NCBI RefSeq assembly: GCF_033343995.1
Contig: NZ_CP137573.1
Location: 2,885,001-2,949,000, forward strand
DNA: 64,000 bases
Direction of reading: 5' to 3'
Source of the DNA: Streptomyces sp. HUAS YS2
GTDB lineage: Bacteria; Actinomycetota; Actinomycetes; Streptomycetales; Streptomycetaceae
This document shows positions 9,135 to 18,533 of the stretch, one piece after another; within the stretch, counting starts at the first letter, position 1; the number at the start of each line of letters is the position of its first letter. The notes below the pieces were generated by a model, which was not told the origin of the DNA, made no database searches, and saw only the letters and a list, made by a program, of their open reading frames with translations. The position numbers and the translations under genes were made by a program.

Positions 9135-11036
9135 TCAGCCGTTCTTCGCGCGCGAGGCGGTACGACCGCGCTCCTTCTGGTCCAGGACGACCTTGCGGAT
9201 GCGCACGGCCTCCGGGGTGACCTCGACGCACTCGTCGTCGCGGCAGAACTCCAGCGACTGCTCCAGGGAGAGCTTCCGCGGCGGGACGATCGCCTCGAAG
9301 GAGTCGGCCGAGGAGGAGCGCATGTTGGTGAGCTTCTTCTCCTTGGTGATGTTCACGTCCATGTCGTCGGAGCGCGAGTTCTCGCCGACGATCATGCCCT
9401 CGTACACCTCGGTGCCGGGGTCGGTGAACAGGACGCCGCGCTCCTGCAGGTTGGTCATCGCGAAGGCGGTGACCGCACCCGCGCGGTCGGCGACCAGGGA
9501 GCCGTTGTTACGGGTCGTCAGCGTGCCGAACCAGGGCTCGTGGCCCTCGTGGATGGAGTGGCCGATGCCCGTACCGCGGGTCTGGGTCAGGAACTCCGTG
9601 CGGAAGCCGATGAGGCCACGGGACGGAACGACGAACTCCATGCGGACCCAGCCGGAGCCGTGGTTCGACATGTTGTCCATGCGGCCCTTGCGGACACCCA
9701 TGAGCTGCGTGACCGCGCCCATGTGCTCCTCGGGCACGTCGATCGTCATGCGCTCGACGGGCTCGTGGACCTTGCCGTCGACCTCCTTGGTGACGACCTG
9801 GGGCTTGCCGATGGTGAGCTCGAAGCCCTCACGGCGCATCTGCTCGACCAGGATGGCGAGCGCGAGCTCACCACGGCCCTGGACCTCCCAGGCGTCCGGG
9901 CGCTCGGTGTCGAGGACGCGGAGCGAGACGTTACCGATCAGCTCGCGGTCCAGACGGTCCTTCACCTGGCGGGCGGTGACCTTGCGGTCCTTGACCGCGG
10001 CCTTCGCGTCCGCGCCCTTGCCGGTGCCGCCACGGCCGACCAGCGGGGAGGTGTTGGTGCCGATGACCATGGAGATGGCCGGCTCGTCCACCGTGATGAG
10101 CGGCAGCGCGATCGGGTTCTCCGGGTCGGCCAGGGTCTCGCCGATCATGATCTCGGGGATACCCGCGACGGCGCAGATGTCACCGGGGCCGGCGACCTCG
10201 GCCGGCTTGCGGGTGAGCGCCTCGGTCATCATCAGCTCGGTGATGCGGACGTTCTGGATCGAGCCGTCGCGCTTGATCCACGCAACCGTCTGGCCCTTGC
10301 GCAGCTCGCCCTGCTCGACGCGGAGCAGCGCGATACGGCCGAGGAAGTTGTCGGCGTCGAGGTTGGTGACGTGGGCCTGGAGCGGCGCGTCCTCCTCGTA
10401 CGTCGGGGCCGGCACGTGCTCCAGGATGGTGGAGAAGAACGGCTCCAGGTTCTCGCTGTCGGCCGGGACGGTGCCGTCCTCCGGCTTGGTCAGCGAGGCG
10501 ATGCCGTCACGGCCGCAGGCGTAGACGATCGGGAACTCGATCTGGTCCTCGTCCGCGTCCAGGTCCAGGAAGAGGTCGTAGGTCTCGTTGACGACCTCGT
10601 CGATCCGGGAGTCCGGGCGGTCCGTCTTGTTGATGCAGAGGATGACGGGCATGCGGGCCTGCAGGGCCTTGCGCAGCACGAAGCGCGTCTGGGGCAGCGG
10701 GCCCTCGGAGGCGTCCACCAGCAGGACGACGGCGTCGACCATCGACAGACCGCGCTCGACCTCGCCACCGAAGTCGGCGTGGCCGGGGGTGTCGATGATG
10801 TTGATCGTGATCGGGGCCCCGCCGTCCTTGGGGTGATACTTCACCGCCGTGTTCTTGGCGAGGATCGTGATGCCCTTCTCACGCTCCAGGTCGTTCGAGT
10901 CCATCATCCGGTCGTCGAGCTGCTGGTGGGCGGCGAAGGCGCCGGCCTGCTTGAGCATGGCGTCGACGATGGTCGTCTTGCCGTGGTCGACGTGGGCGAC
11001 GATGGCGACATTGCGGATGTCATGGCGCGTGGGCAT
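9135..11036 (-). CDS. typA: Translational GTPase TypA/BipA
   Basis: Ribosome-associated GTPase of the EF-G superfamily, involved in 50S assembly and stress adaptation in other bacteria. The 633 residues are the usual length. G1 is AHVDHGKTT (about 13-21), G3 is DTPGHADFGGEV, and G4 is NKTDRPD. These are followed by EF-G-like domains and the TypA-specific C-terminal half with ENSRSDDMDVNI. The ATG at 11036 begins MPTRHDIRNVAIVAHVDHG, a normal family start. It is a single-gene unit with its own terminator. Confidence 0.97.
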   Translation of the reverse strand: MPTRHDIRNVAIVAHVDHGKTTIVDAMLKQAGAFAAHQQLDDRMMDSNDLEREKGITILAKNTAVKYHPKDGGAPITINIIDTPGHADFGGEVERGLSMVDAVVLLVDASEGPLPQTRFVLRKALQARMPVILCINKTDRPDSRIDEVVNETYDLFLDLDADEDQIEFPIVYACGRDGIASLTKPEDGTVPADSENLEPFFSTILEHVPAPTYEEDAPLQAHVTNLDADNFLGRIALLRVEQGELRKGQTVAWIKRDGSIQNVRITELMMTEALTRKPAEVAGPGDICAVAGIPEIMIGETLADPENPIALPLITVDEPAISMVIGTNTSPLVGRGGTGKGADAKAAVKDRKVTARQVKDRLDRELIGNVSLRVLDTERPDAWEVQGRGELALAILVEQMRREGFELTIGKPQVVTKEVDGKVHEPVERMTIDVPEEHMGAVTQLMGVRKGRMDNMSNHGSGWVRMEFVVPSRGLIGFRTEFLTQTRGTGIGHSIHEGHEPWFGTLTTRNNGSLVADRAGAVTAFAMTNLQERGVLFTDPGTEVYEGMIVGENSRSDDMDVNITKEKKLTNMRSSSADSFEAIVPPRKLSLEQSLEFCRDDECVEVTPEAVRIRKVVLDQKERGRTASRAKNG

Positions 11037-11384
11037 GAGTGGCTTGCGCTTCTCTCGGATCGTGGGTCAGGCGTCGCAGAGAGTCTCTTGTCCTCGTACG
11101 CCCGCCGGGCGGGGACGCGCCACGGCTCCTCCCATGGTACGGGGCCGCCGCGCCATGGGCTTCCCGGGCCGGAGTGAAGAGCACCGGAAGCGCGGGAGGA
11201 GAAGGGGAGAACAAGCCACGTCCCGGCGTGGGGGAGACCGGGATGTGCACGCATTTGTCGCTGTGGGGGGTGGTGGTGCGCCCGGGTCAAGGGCATCGGC
11301 GATCTTGCCCGCCGGGCGAGCCGGCGGGCAAGGGACTTGAGCCGATTCTGAGCTTGCGCCGGGGGATTCCGGCGTTCCGGCCGA
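11037..11384. other. Intergenic region between orphan binding protein and typA
   Basis: No convincing gene. The left part must hold the typA promoter and leader. The right end holds the terminator of the binding-protein gene (11304-11332). Several short overlapping frames run through it, but none has a ribosome site or a protein-like composition. Confidence 0.5.
11304..11332 (-). terminator. Terminator after orphan binding-protein gene
   Basis: Perfect 12-bp inverted repeat (11304-11315 with 11321-11332), 5-nt loop, about 50 bp past the stop codon at 11385. Confidence 0.75.
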
Positions 11385-13796
11385 CTAGTTCTTCGCACCC
11401 TTGGAGGATTCGGGCTTCTTCCAGCCGATGTCCTGATAGCGCGGCGCCGCGAAGCCGAAGGCGCCGGCGTTCACCAGCTCGTGGCGGGCGGCGACCAGCT
11501 GGGGCCGCTGATAGAGCGGGATGGAACCGGCGGCGGCCCAGATCCGGGCGTCGGCCTGCTTCACCAGCTCACGGGCCTGCTCCTCGTCCAGCTCGGAGAC
11601 GGCCTGATCGAACAACTGGTCGATTCTGTCGGTGCCGACCCGGGAGTAGTTCTGCTCGACGAGCAGCGAGCCGTCCGAGGCGGGTTCCGGCTTGGCGAAG
11701 ATCGGTCTGGCGTCGGTGGCCGGGAAGGCCGAGGCGGGCCAGGAGTAGAGGGCGAGGTCGTACTCGCCCGCGGCCACGTGGTCCTTGAAGAAGCTGTCGT
11801 CCGCCACCTTGGTGATCTCGGTGCTGATGCCGACCTCGTCGAGCATCTGGACGATCTTGTCGCCGACCTGGCGCAGCGACTCCGAGCCCGGCCCCGACGG
11901 CAGGACGAAGCGGAGGGTCAGCGCCTTGCCGTCCTTGCCGAGCGGCCCGCCCGCCGCGGTGCCGGCCGGGGCGGGAGCCGCGGTGCCGGCCGGGGCGTAC
12001 GCGCCGGCCACGGCGTCCTGGTCACCGGTGACGGACTGCGCCGAGCCGATGGCCGCGGCCTGCCCGAGCAGGGCCTCGCCCTGCGTCGCGGCGCCGGCCG
12101 CCGGGGCGAGCACGTGGGTGCCGTTGTCGGCGCCGCCTACCCGGGGCTCGCCGGCCTTGCCGTCCCGGCCGCCCGCGGCCGCGGGCGGCGCGGCCGGGGT
12201 GTCGGCCGGGGCCCGGCCGCCGGGGAGCACGGTGCCGGGCGGGACCTCGCCCGGCTTGTCGTCGCCGACGATGTAGAGGCCGTCGTCGGAGGCGGAGTCG
12301 CCCCTGTTCTTCTCCGACGTCTTCTTCCCGTCGGCCTTCTTCTCCGCCGCGTCCTTCTTCGCCGGTTCCGCGCCCGCCTTGGTCCCGGCAGGCTTCTTCG
12401 TCGCACCGCCCGGCACCCAGCCGGCGTCCGCGAGCAGAGCCTTCGCCTCCTGGGCGTCCTGCTCGCCGAGCGCGTTGCTGCTGTCGGCGTACGCGGCCTG
12501 GCCGGCGAGGGCGAGATGGCTGCCGGGCGGCTTCGCGGGCAGGCCCAGCGGGGAGAGCACGACCTCGGCCAGCTCCTTGCGGTCCAGGGCCCGGGCGACG
12601 GCCCGGCGCACGCGCTCGTCGGCGAGCGGCCCGGACTCGCCGTTCAGCGAGAGCTGGGTGTAGGCGGGCTCAAGGGACTTGCGGACCCGGAACTGCTTCA
12701 GGGCGTTCTGCTCGGCCGCGTACGCGGCGATCGCCTCCTGGTTCTTCTGCCGCGCGGCCCGGACGGTCGCCGCCTGGCCCTCGTCGGAGCCGTACGCGAG
12801 CGCCCAGGACTTCAGGGCCGCGGACGGGGTGATCGCGGCGCCCGGGCCGTGGGTCAGCGCCTTGCTGCCGCCTGCCCCCTCGTCCCGTACCGCCCGGGCG
12901 ATGCGGTCGGCCACCGAGCGGTCGATCTCGGCCAGGTCCACGCTGCCCTTGGCGAGCGCCGCGCCCCGGTCCGCGCGCGGCACCGCCGCCAGCACCAGCG
13001 AGTCCAGCTTGGCCGGCTGACCCCACCAGCGCGGATTGCGGTCCAGGGTGATGGAGCCGGTCTTCCGGTCGAACGTCTTGATCCGAAAGGGCCCCGCGGT
13101 CGCCTTGAGCGTGGCGCGCGCGCCCTCGTTGAAGGCGGCCGGCGTGCCCGTCACGTCCTTCGGATAGAGGGGACTGAACAGCGACTGCCAGTCGGCGTAC
13201 GGCTTGCTGAAGGTGACGCGCACCTCCAGGTCGTTCGCGCCCTTCTCGATCTTCTCGATGCGCTCGTAGCCGGCGTTCCGCGCGGTCCAGTACGCGGTGT
13301 CCCGGCCGCTCAGCGCCCGCCACTGGGCCACGAAGTCCGGTGCGCCGATCTCCCGGCCGTCGCTCCACACCGCCTGCTGGTTGAGCTTGTAGAGCACCAC
13401 CTGCTTGGGTTCGCGCTCGACGATCCGCGCGGACTCCAGATAGTCCGGGTTGAGCGCCGGCCGGCCGCGGGTGTCGAGGGTGTAGAGCGAGGGCAGGACG
13501 GCCCCGGCGACCCGGGAGGTCGCCGCGTCGGCGTCCGCCTGGAAGGTGTTGAGGGTGGTGGGCATCGCGTCCACGGCCCAGCGCACGGTGCCGCCGTCGG
13601 CGACCTTGTCGCGGACGGCCGGCGCGAGGTCCTGGGCGGCGACCGGGGACCCGCTCTCGTCCTCGCCGGAGCTGCAGCCGGCGAGCAGGGAGACGCCGAG
13701 CACACCGCTGGAGACCAGCGCGACCGAGCGGAGGGTGCGGGAGCGGGGGCTCCGGGGGCCGGTCCTGCCACGAAGAGCGGCGCCGAACTGGGACAT
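11385..13796 (-). CDS. Orphan ABC-type solute-binding lipoprotein, SBP family 5, with long insert
   Basis: An 803-residue member of the peptide/nickel binding-protein family, about 250 residues longer than usual. The signal peptide ends in LAGC (lipobox), so it should be anchored outside the membrane. The N-terminal half (about 55-445) matches the family. A Lys/Glu/Ala/Pro/Gly-rich, probably disordered stretch (about 460-625) interrupts it, and the last lobe follows (LYSWPASAFP, IPLYQRPQ). No permease or ATPase gene is adjacent, so it may serve an importer encoded elsewhere or have lost transport. Ligand unknown. Confidence 0.88.
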   Translation of the reverse strand: MSQFGAALRGRTGPRSPRSRTLRSVALVSSGVLGVSLLAGCSSGEDESGSPVAAQDLAPAVRDKVADGGTVRWAVDAMPTTLNTFQADADAATSRVAGAVLPSLYTLDTRGRPALNPDYLESARIVEREPKQVVLYKLNQQAVWSDGREIGAPDFVAQWRALSGRDTAYWTARNAGYERIEKIEKGANDLEVRVTFSKPYADWQSLFSPLYPKDVTGTPAAFNEGARATLKATAGPFRIKTFDRKTGSITLDRNPRWWGQPAKLDSLVLAAVPRADRGAALAKGSVDLAEIDRSVADRIARAVRDEGAGGSKALTHGPGAAITPSAALKSWALAYGSDEGQAATVRAARQKNQEAIAAYAAEQNALKQFRVRKSLEPAYTQLSLNGESGPLADERVRRAVARALDRKELAEVVLSPLGLPAKPPGSHLALAGQAAYADSSNALGEQDAQEAKALLADAGWVPGGATKKPAGTKAGAEPAKKDAAEKKADGKKTSEKNRGDSASDDGLYIVGDDKPGEVPPGTVLPGGRAPADTPAAPPAAAGGRDGKAGEPRVGGADNGTHVLAPAAGAATQGEALLGQAAAIGSAQSVTGDQDAVAGAYAPAGTAAPAPAGTAAGGPLGKDGKALTLRFVLPSGPGSESLRQVGDKIVQMLDEVGISTEITKVADDSFFKDHVAAGEYDLALYSWPASAFPATDARPIFAKPEPASDGSLLVEQNYSRVGTDRIDQLFDQAVSELDEEQARELVKQADARIWAAAGSIPLYQRPQLVAARHELVNAGAFGFAAPRYQDIGWKKPESSKGAKN

Positions 13797-14046
13797 GGCT
13801 TGTACCTCTTCGTCCTGGTTTGTGGAATTTGGCGATGATCACACCTAATGCCCATACACTGAAGAGGACGGAACGCGCCCGTACAGGGCGACACGGCGGC
13901 GCCGCCCGCGAACCCACCCGTGCGGCTCAACCGCCGCCGCCCCGGACGAGTGGAATCCCCGCACACGGCTTCCCAACCAGTGATGTGACGCGCGACACTC
14001 CTAGGCGCGTGTTCACCCCCGCCACCGCGGAAGTGAGGGCAACCCC

Positions 14047-14265
14047 ATGTCCCTGCAGGACGAGCTGAACGCCGTACGGCGCACCCTCGACGAGCTGAAC
14101 CGCAAGGTCGAGGAACTGGAGAAAAGGGCCCCGGGCGGCGGGTCGGCGAGCCCCCCGCCGGACAAGTCCGGGCTCGTGAGCATCCCCGACACCCCGTACG
14201 ACGACGCGCTCTGGACGGACTCCGACGACGAGGGCCTGGGCGCCCGCGACCGTCACGCGCCCTGA
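14047..14265 (+). CDS. Small coiled-coil protein, function unknown
   Basis: A 72-residue acidic protein. Residues 1-28 form a heptad-like amphipathic helix (LQDELNAVRRTLDELNRKVEELEK), and the rest is a Gly/Pro/Asp-rich tail. No signal peptide or membrane segment. The ATG is preceded by GAGGGC at good spacing, and codon use is typical for the genome, so it is probably real. It sits 54 bp before the succinate dehydrogenase operon on the same strand and could be cotranscribed; no function is proposed. Confidence 0.7.
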   Translation: MSLQDELNAVRRTLDELNRKVEELEKRAPGGGSASPPPDKSGLVSIPDTPYDDALWTDSDDEGLGARDRHAP

Positions 14266-14319
14266 CGGCTCCGTCGCCCCGGTACGCCCCCCAGCACGGC
14301 GGACCCCTAGGAGACCTCC

Positions 14320-15147
14320 TTGGCCACAGGCACGGAACCACCCGACCTCGCGCCGGGCAGCGGTGTCCACGACGCCTCACGCGCCGCCATCGCCGCCCGG
14401 CACCTGCGTACCGACCGCTGGTGGCTGGCGCCCGCCGCCACCGCGGCCGGACTGCTCGCCTTCGTCGTCTACTCGACCTGGCGGGCCTTCGCCAACGCCG
14501 ACTACTACGCCGCCCCGTACGTCTCGCCGTTCTACTCGCCCTGCCTGGCGGAGAACTGCGTCCCGATGAAGGGCGGCCCCAACTGGGAGATCTTCGGCAG
14601 CTGGTGGGGCCTGTCGCCCGCGCTGCTGATCCTGGTCTTCCCGCTCGGCTTCCGGCTGACCTGCTACTACTACCGCAAGGCCTACTACCGGGGCTTCTGG
14701 GCCTCTCCCCCGGCCTGCGCGGTCGCCGAGCCGCACGCGTCGTACTCCGGCGAGACCCGCTTCCCGCTGATCCTGCAGAACGCCCACCGGTACTTCTTCT
14801 ACGCCGCGCTGCCGGTCGCCGGGATCCTCACCTACGACACCGTGCTCACCTTCCGCAACGCGGACTACGAGTGGGGCCACGCCGGCCTCGGGACGGTCGT
14901 CTTCCTCGTCAACATCGTGCTGATCTGGGCGTACACGCTCTCCTGCCACTCCTGCCGGCACATCATCGGCGGCCGGCTGAAGCACTTCTCCCGGCATCCC
15001 GTGCGGTACCGGCTGTGGGGCCTGGTGGGGCGGCTGAACGGACATCACATGCTGCTCGCCTGGGCCTCGCTGCTCAGCGTCGCGTTCGCCGACTTCTACG
15101 TGTACCTGCTCGCCACCGGCACCTTCGACGACCCGAGGATCTTCTGA
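14320..15147 (+). CDS. Succinate dehydrogenase/fumarate reductase cytochrome b membrane subunit
   Basis: Membrane anchor of a complex II-type enzyme, which passes electrons between the Fe-S subunit and quinone. The 275 residues have about five membrane helices (33-53, 97-115, 155-178, 193-217, 243-267) with several His residues usable as haem ligands (for example near SCHSCRHIIG and NGHHMLLAW). The start is a TTG at 14320 with TAGGAG upstream. The order membrane subunit - flavoprotein - Fe-S protein and the sizes resemble the single-anchor mycobacterial Sdh1 enzyme more than the four-subunit SdhCDAB type; that comparison is from memory. Confidence 0.85.
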   Translation: MATGTEPPDLAPGSGVHDASRAAIAARHLRTDRWWLAPAATAAGLLAFVVYSTWRAFANADYYAAPYVSPFYSPCLAENCVPMKGGPNWEIFGSWWGLSPALLILVFPLGFRLTCYYYRKAYYRGFWASPPACAVAEPHASYSGETRFPLILQNAHRYFFYAALPVAGILTYDTVLTFRNADYEWGHAGLGTVVFLVNIVLIWAYTLSCHSCRHIIGGRLKHFSRHPVRYRLWGLVGRLNGHHMLLAWASLLSVAFADFYVYLLATGTFDDPRIF

Positions 15148-15148
15148 C

Positions 15149-17050
15149 ATGGCACAGGTCGACCGGCAGCAGTGGGACGTCGTCGTGGTGGGCGCGGGCG
15201 GCGCCGGGCTGCGCGCCGCCATAGAGGCGCGGGAGCGGGGCGCCCGTACCGCGGTGATCTGCAAGTCCCTGTTCGGCAAGGCCCACACGGTGATGGCCGA
15301 GGGCGGCATCGCCGCCTCCATGGCCAACGTGAACGCGCACGACAACTGGCAGGTCCACTTCCGCGACACCATGCGCGGCGGCAAGTTCCTCAACCAGTGG
15401 CGGATGGCCGAACTGCACGCGAAGGAGGCACCGGAGCGGGTCTGGGAGCTGGAGACCTGGGGCGCGCTCTTCGACCGCACCCCCGACGGGAGGATCTCGC
15501 AGCGCAACTTCGGCGGGCACGAGTACCCGCGGCTCGCGCACGTCGGCGACCGGACCGGCCTGGAGCTGATCCGCACCCTCCAGCAGAAGATCGTGGCGCT
15601 GCAGCAGAAGGACTTCGCCGAGACCGGGGACCACGAGTCCGGCCTGAAGATCTTCCAGGAGTGCACGGTCACCCGCATCCTCAAGGACTCCTCCGGCCAG
15701 GTGGCGGGGACGTTCTGCTACGACCGGGAGACCGGACGGTTCTTCGTCCTGGAGGCACCCGCCGTGGTCCTGGCGACCGGCGGGATCGGCAAGTCCTTCA
15801 AGGTGACCTCGAACTCCTGGGAGTACACCGGCGACGGGCACGCGCTCGCGCTGCTCGCCGGGGCCCCGCTGCTGAACATGGAGTTCGTGCAGTTCCACCC
15901 GACCGGGATGGTCTGGCCGCCGTCGGTGAAGGGGATCCTCGTCACCGAGTCGGTGCGCGGCGACGGCGGGGTGCTGCGCAACTCGGACGGCAAGCGGTTC
16001 ATGTTCGACTACATCCCCGACGTCTTCAAGGAGAAGTACGCGGAGACGGAGGAGGAGGGCGACCGCTGGTACGAGGACCCGGACAACAACCGGCGCCCAC
16101 CCGAACTGCTGCCCCGTGACGAGGTGGCGCGGGCCATCAACGCCGAGGTGAAGGAGGGCCGGGGCTCCCCGCACGGCGGGGTGTTCCTCGACGTGTCGAC
16201 GAGGATGCCGGCGGAGGTCGTCCGCCGCCGCCTTCCGTCCATGTACCACCAGTTCAAGGAGCTGGCGGACGTCGACATCACCGCGGAGCCGATGGAGGTC
16301 GGGCCGACCTGCCACTACGTGATGGGCGGCATCGCCGTCGACTCGGACACCGCCGCCACGGTGGGCGTGCCGGGGCTGTTCGCGGCCGGCGAGGTCGCGG
16401 GCGGGATGCACGGCTCGAACCGGCTCGGCGGCAACTCCCTCTCCGACCTGCTCGTCTTCGGACGGCGGGCGGGGCTGCACGCGGCGGAGCACGCCGCGGA
16501 CTGCGAGGTGCGGCCCGAGGCGACGGCGGCCGAGGTCGACGCGGCGGCCGCCGAGGCGCTGGCCCCGTTCGGCGCGGAGGCGTCGGAGGAGGGCCCGGTG
16601 GAGAACCCGTACGCGCTCCACCAGGAGCTCCAGCAGACGATGAACGACCTGGTCGGCATCATCCGGCGGGCGGGCGAGATGGCCGAGGCGCTGTCACGCC
16701 TTGCCGCGCTGCGGGAGCGGGCCCGGCGGCTCGGCGTCGAGGGGCACCGGCAGTTCAATCCCGGCTGGCACCTGGCCCTGGACCTGCGGAACATGCTGCT
16801 GGTCAGCGAGTGCGTGGCCCGGGCCGCGCTGGAACGGACCGAGAGCCGCGGCGGGCACACCCGGGAGGACCATCCCGCGATGGACCGGGAGTGGCGCGCG
16901 GTGAACCTGCTGTGCCACGCCACGGAGAACGACGGGGCCGGGCACGGGGTCCGGCTCGAGCGCATCCGCACGGAGCCCGTCCGCCCGGACCTGCTCGCGC
17001 TGTTCGAGAAGGACGAGCTGGTCAAGTACCTCGCCGAAGAGGAGCTGTAG
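15149..17050 (+). CDS. sdhA: Succinate dehydrogenase/fumarate reductase flavoprotein subunit
   Basis: FAD-containing catalytic subunit that interconverts succinate and fumarate. The Rossmann motif GAGGAG is at 15-20. The AHTVMAEGG segment gives His 46 as the covalent FAD attachment residue, and the substrate region carries QFHPTGM followed by ESVRGDGG. The 633 residues match the family. It starts one base after the stop of the cytochrome gene, and its TAG overlaps the GTG of the Fe-S gene, so the three are one translationally coupled operon. Confidence 0.95.
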   Translation: MAQVDRQQWDVVVVGAGGAGLRAAIEARERGARTAVICKSLFGKAHTVMAEGGIAASMANVNAHDNWQVHFRDTMRGGKFLNQWRMAELHAKEAPERVWELETWGALFDRTPDGRISQRNFGGHEYPRLAHVGDRTGLELIRTLQQKIVALQQKDFAETGDHESGLKIFQECTVTRILKDSSGQVAGTFCYDRETGRFFVLEAPAVVLATGGIGKSFKVTSNSWEYTGDGHALALLAGAPLLNMEFVQFHPTGMVWPPSVKGILVTESVRGDGGVLRNSDGKRFMFDYIPDVFKEKYAETEEEGDRWYEDPDNNRRPPELLPRDEVARAINAEVKEGRGSPHGGVFLDVSTRMPAEVVRRRLPSMYHQFKELADVDITAEPMEVGPTCHYVMGGIAVDSDTAATVGVPGLFAAGEVAGGMHGSNRLGGNSLSDLLVFGRRAGLHAAEHAADCEVRPEATAAEVDAAAAEALAPFGAEASEEGPVENPYALHQELQQTMNDLVGIIRRAGEMAEALSRLAALRERARRLGVEGHRQFNPGWHLALDLRNMLLVSECVARAALERTESRGGHTREDHPAMDREWRAVNLLCHATENDGAGHGVRLERIRTEPVRPDLLALFEKDELVKYLAEEEL

Positions 17051-17820
17051 TGACCACCTATGACGCGCACTTCCGGGTGTGGCGGGGCGACTCCGACGGC
17101 GGGGACCTGAAGGACTTCACCGTCGCGGTGCACGACGGCGAGGTGGTCCTCGACATCGTGCACCGGCTCCAGGCCACCCAGACGCCGGATCTCGCCGTGC
17201 GCTGGAACTGCAAGGCGGGCAAGTGCGGTTCGTGCTCGGCGGAGATCAACGGCCGGCCGCGGCTGCTGTGCATGACGCGGATGTCGGTGTTCGCGCGGGA
17301 CGAGACGGTCACCATCACGCCGCTGCGGGCCTTCCCGGTGATCCGGGACCTCGTGACGGACGTGTCCTTCAACTACGCCAAGGCACGCGAGATCCCGTCC
17401 TTCGTACCGCCGGCCGGGCTGGAGCCGGGCGAGTACCGGATGAAGCAGGAGGACGTCGCGCGCTCGCAGGAGTTCCGCAAGTGCATCGAGTGCTTCCTGT
17501 GCCAGGACACGTGCCATGTGGTGCGCGACCACGAGGAGAACAAGAACGCGTTCGCCGGGCCGCGCTTCCTGATGCGAGTGGCCGAACTGGACATGCATCC
17601 CCTGGACGCCGCGGAGGAGACCGGCCTGGACCGGAAGCGGACGGCCCAGGACGAGCACGGTCTCGGCTACTGCAACATCACCAAGTGCTGCACGGAGGTG
17701 TGCCCCGAGCAGATCAGGATCACGGACAACGCACTGATCCCACTGAAGGAGCGCGCCGTGGACCGGAAGTACGACCCACTGGTGTGGCTGGGCAACAAGA
17801 TCGGCAGGAGAAAGGGCTAG
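17050..17820 (+). CDS. sdhB: Succinate dehydrogenase/fumarate reductase iron-sulfur subunit
   Basis: Electron-transfer subunit with three clusters, 256 residues. The [2Fe-2S] ligands are Cys 54, 59, 62 and 74 (NCKAGKCGSC ... LLC). Two CxxCxxC-type groups (Cys 145/148/151/155 and Cys 208/213/214/218) supply the other clusters. The frame is open further upstream, but the natural start is the GTG at 17050 that overlaps the sdhA stop (TAGTG) and gives the usual N terminus VTTYDAHFRV. Last gene of the operon. Confidence 0.95.
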   Translation: MTTYDAHFRVWRGDSDGGDLKDFTVAVHDGEVVLDIVHRLQATQTPDLAVRWNCKAGKCGSCSAEINGRPRLLCMTRMSVFARDETVTITPLRAFPVIRDLVTDVSFNYAKAREIPSFVPPAGLEPGEYRMKQEDVARSQEFRKCIECFLCQDTCHVVRDHEENKNAFAGPRFLMRVAELDMHPLDAAEETGLDRKRTAQDEHGLGYCNITKCCTEVCPEQIRITDNALIPLKERAVDRKYDPLVWLGNKIGRRKG

Positions 17821-17971
17821 CAGGCGACCGCGGTGCGGCGGTCCACCGTCCGCGCCGCGGGCCACAGCCCGTTCGGGTGACACCGCCGTCGCACGATCCG
17901 ATGCGCGGTAGCGTCAGCACGGACACCACGTCGGAACGAGCCCCAGCCCGCATCACGGCGCAGGACGGACG

Positions 17972-18529
17972 ATGAGCACAGCCCCTGACTACGACGGCAT
18001 CGACGACCCCGAACGCGCACTCAAGTACGCCGTGCAGCACATCCGAGGCGACCGCGCCCAGATCATCGAGGGAATCATCGAACCGGTGTCGCCGACCTGG
18101 GACCACGAAGCCGCCGCCGAGACCATCCGCGACCAGCTCCGGCCCCGTGTACGCGAACTCGGTTGCGTCACCGGCTCCGGAAACCTGGATCTGCCCGGCT
18201 CCTCGAACTGGTACGTCCCCGACATCGCCGTCGTCCCCGCCGCCCAGGCCAAAGGAGCGACGGCGCTGCTCCCCGAGGACACTCTCCTGATCGTCGAGGT
18301 CACCTCCGAGTCCAACCGGGACACCGACCGAGTCGTGAAACGGAAGCGGTACGCCGAGTACCACGCCCCGCTCTACCTGATCGTGGACCGGCAGGAGCAG
18401 AGCGTCACCCTGTGCTCGGAACCCGGCCGGCTCGGCTACACCCGCGTCGACGGCCCGCACCCCTTCGGGACCCGGATCCGGCTGCCCGATCCTTTCGGGC
18501 TGGACCTCGACACCAGCGATCTGTCCTGA
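17972..18529 (+). CDS. Uma2-family (DUF820) PD-(D/E)XK nuclease-fold protein
   Basis: A 185-residue member of the Uma2 family, which has a restriction-endonuclease-like fold and an unknown role; Streptomyces carry many copies. Visible family features are IIEGIIEPVSP followed by a His (WDHEAAAE), VPDIAVVP (metal-binding Asp) and LIVEVTSES followed by a KRKRYAEY segment, giving the D...E-x-V...K pattern. The ATG follows AGGACGG. The gene ends 4 bp from the convergent GH18-like gene. A second family member is at 47154-47735. Confidence 0.85.
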   Translation: MSTAPDYDGIDDPERALKYAVQHIRGDRAQIIEGIIEPVSPTWDHEAAAETIRDQLRPRVRELGCVTGSGNLDLPGSSNWYVPDIAVVPAAQAKGATALLPEDTLLIVEVTSESNRDTDRVVKRKRYAEYHAPLYLIVDRQEQSVTLCSEPGRLGYTRVDGPHPFGTRIRLPDPFGLDLDTSDLS

Positions 18530-18533
18530 CAGG

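Noticed and set aside
17972..18529. Uma2 protein as part of a toxin or defence island
   Set aside because: Neither Uma2 gene has defence-type neighbours; such genes are numerous and scattered in Streptomyces.
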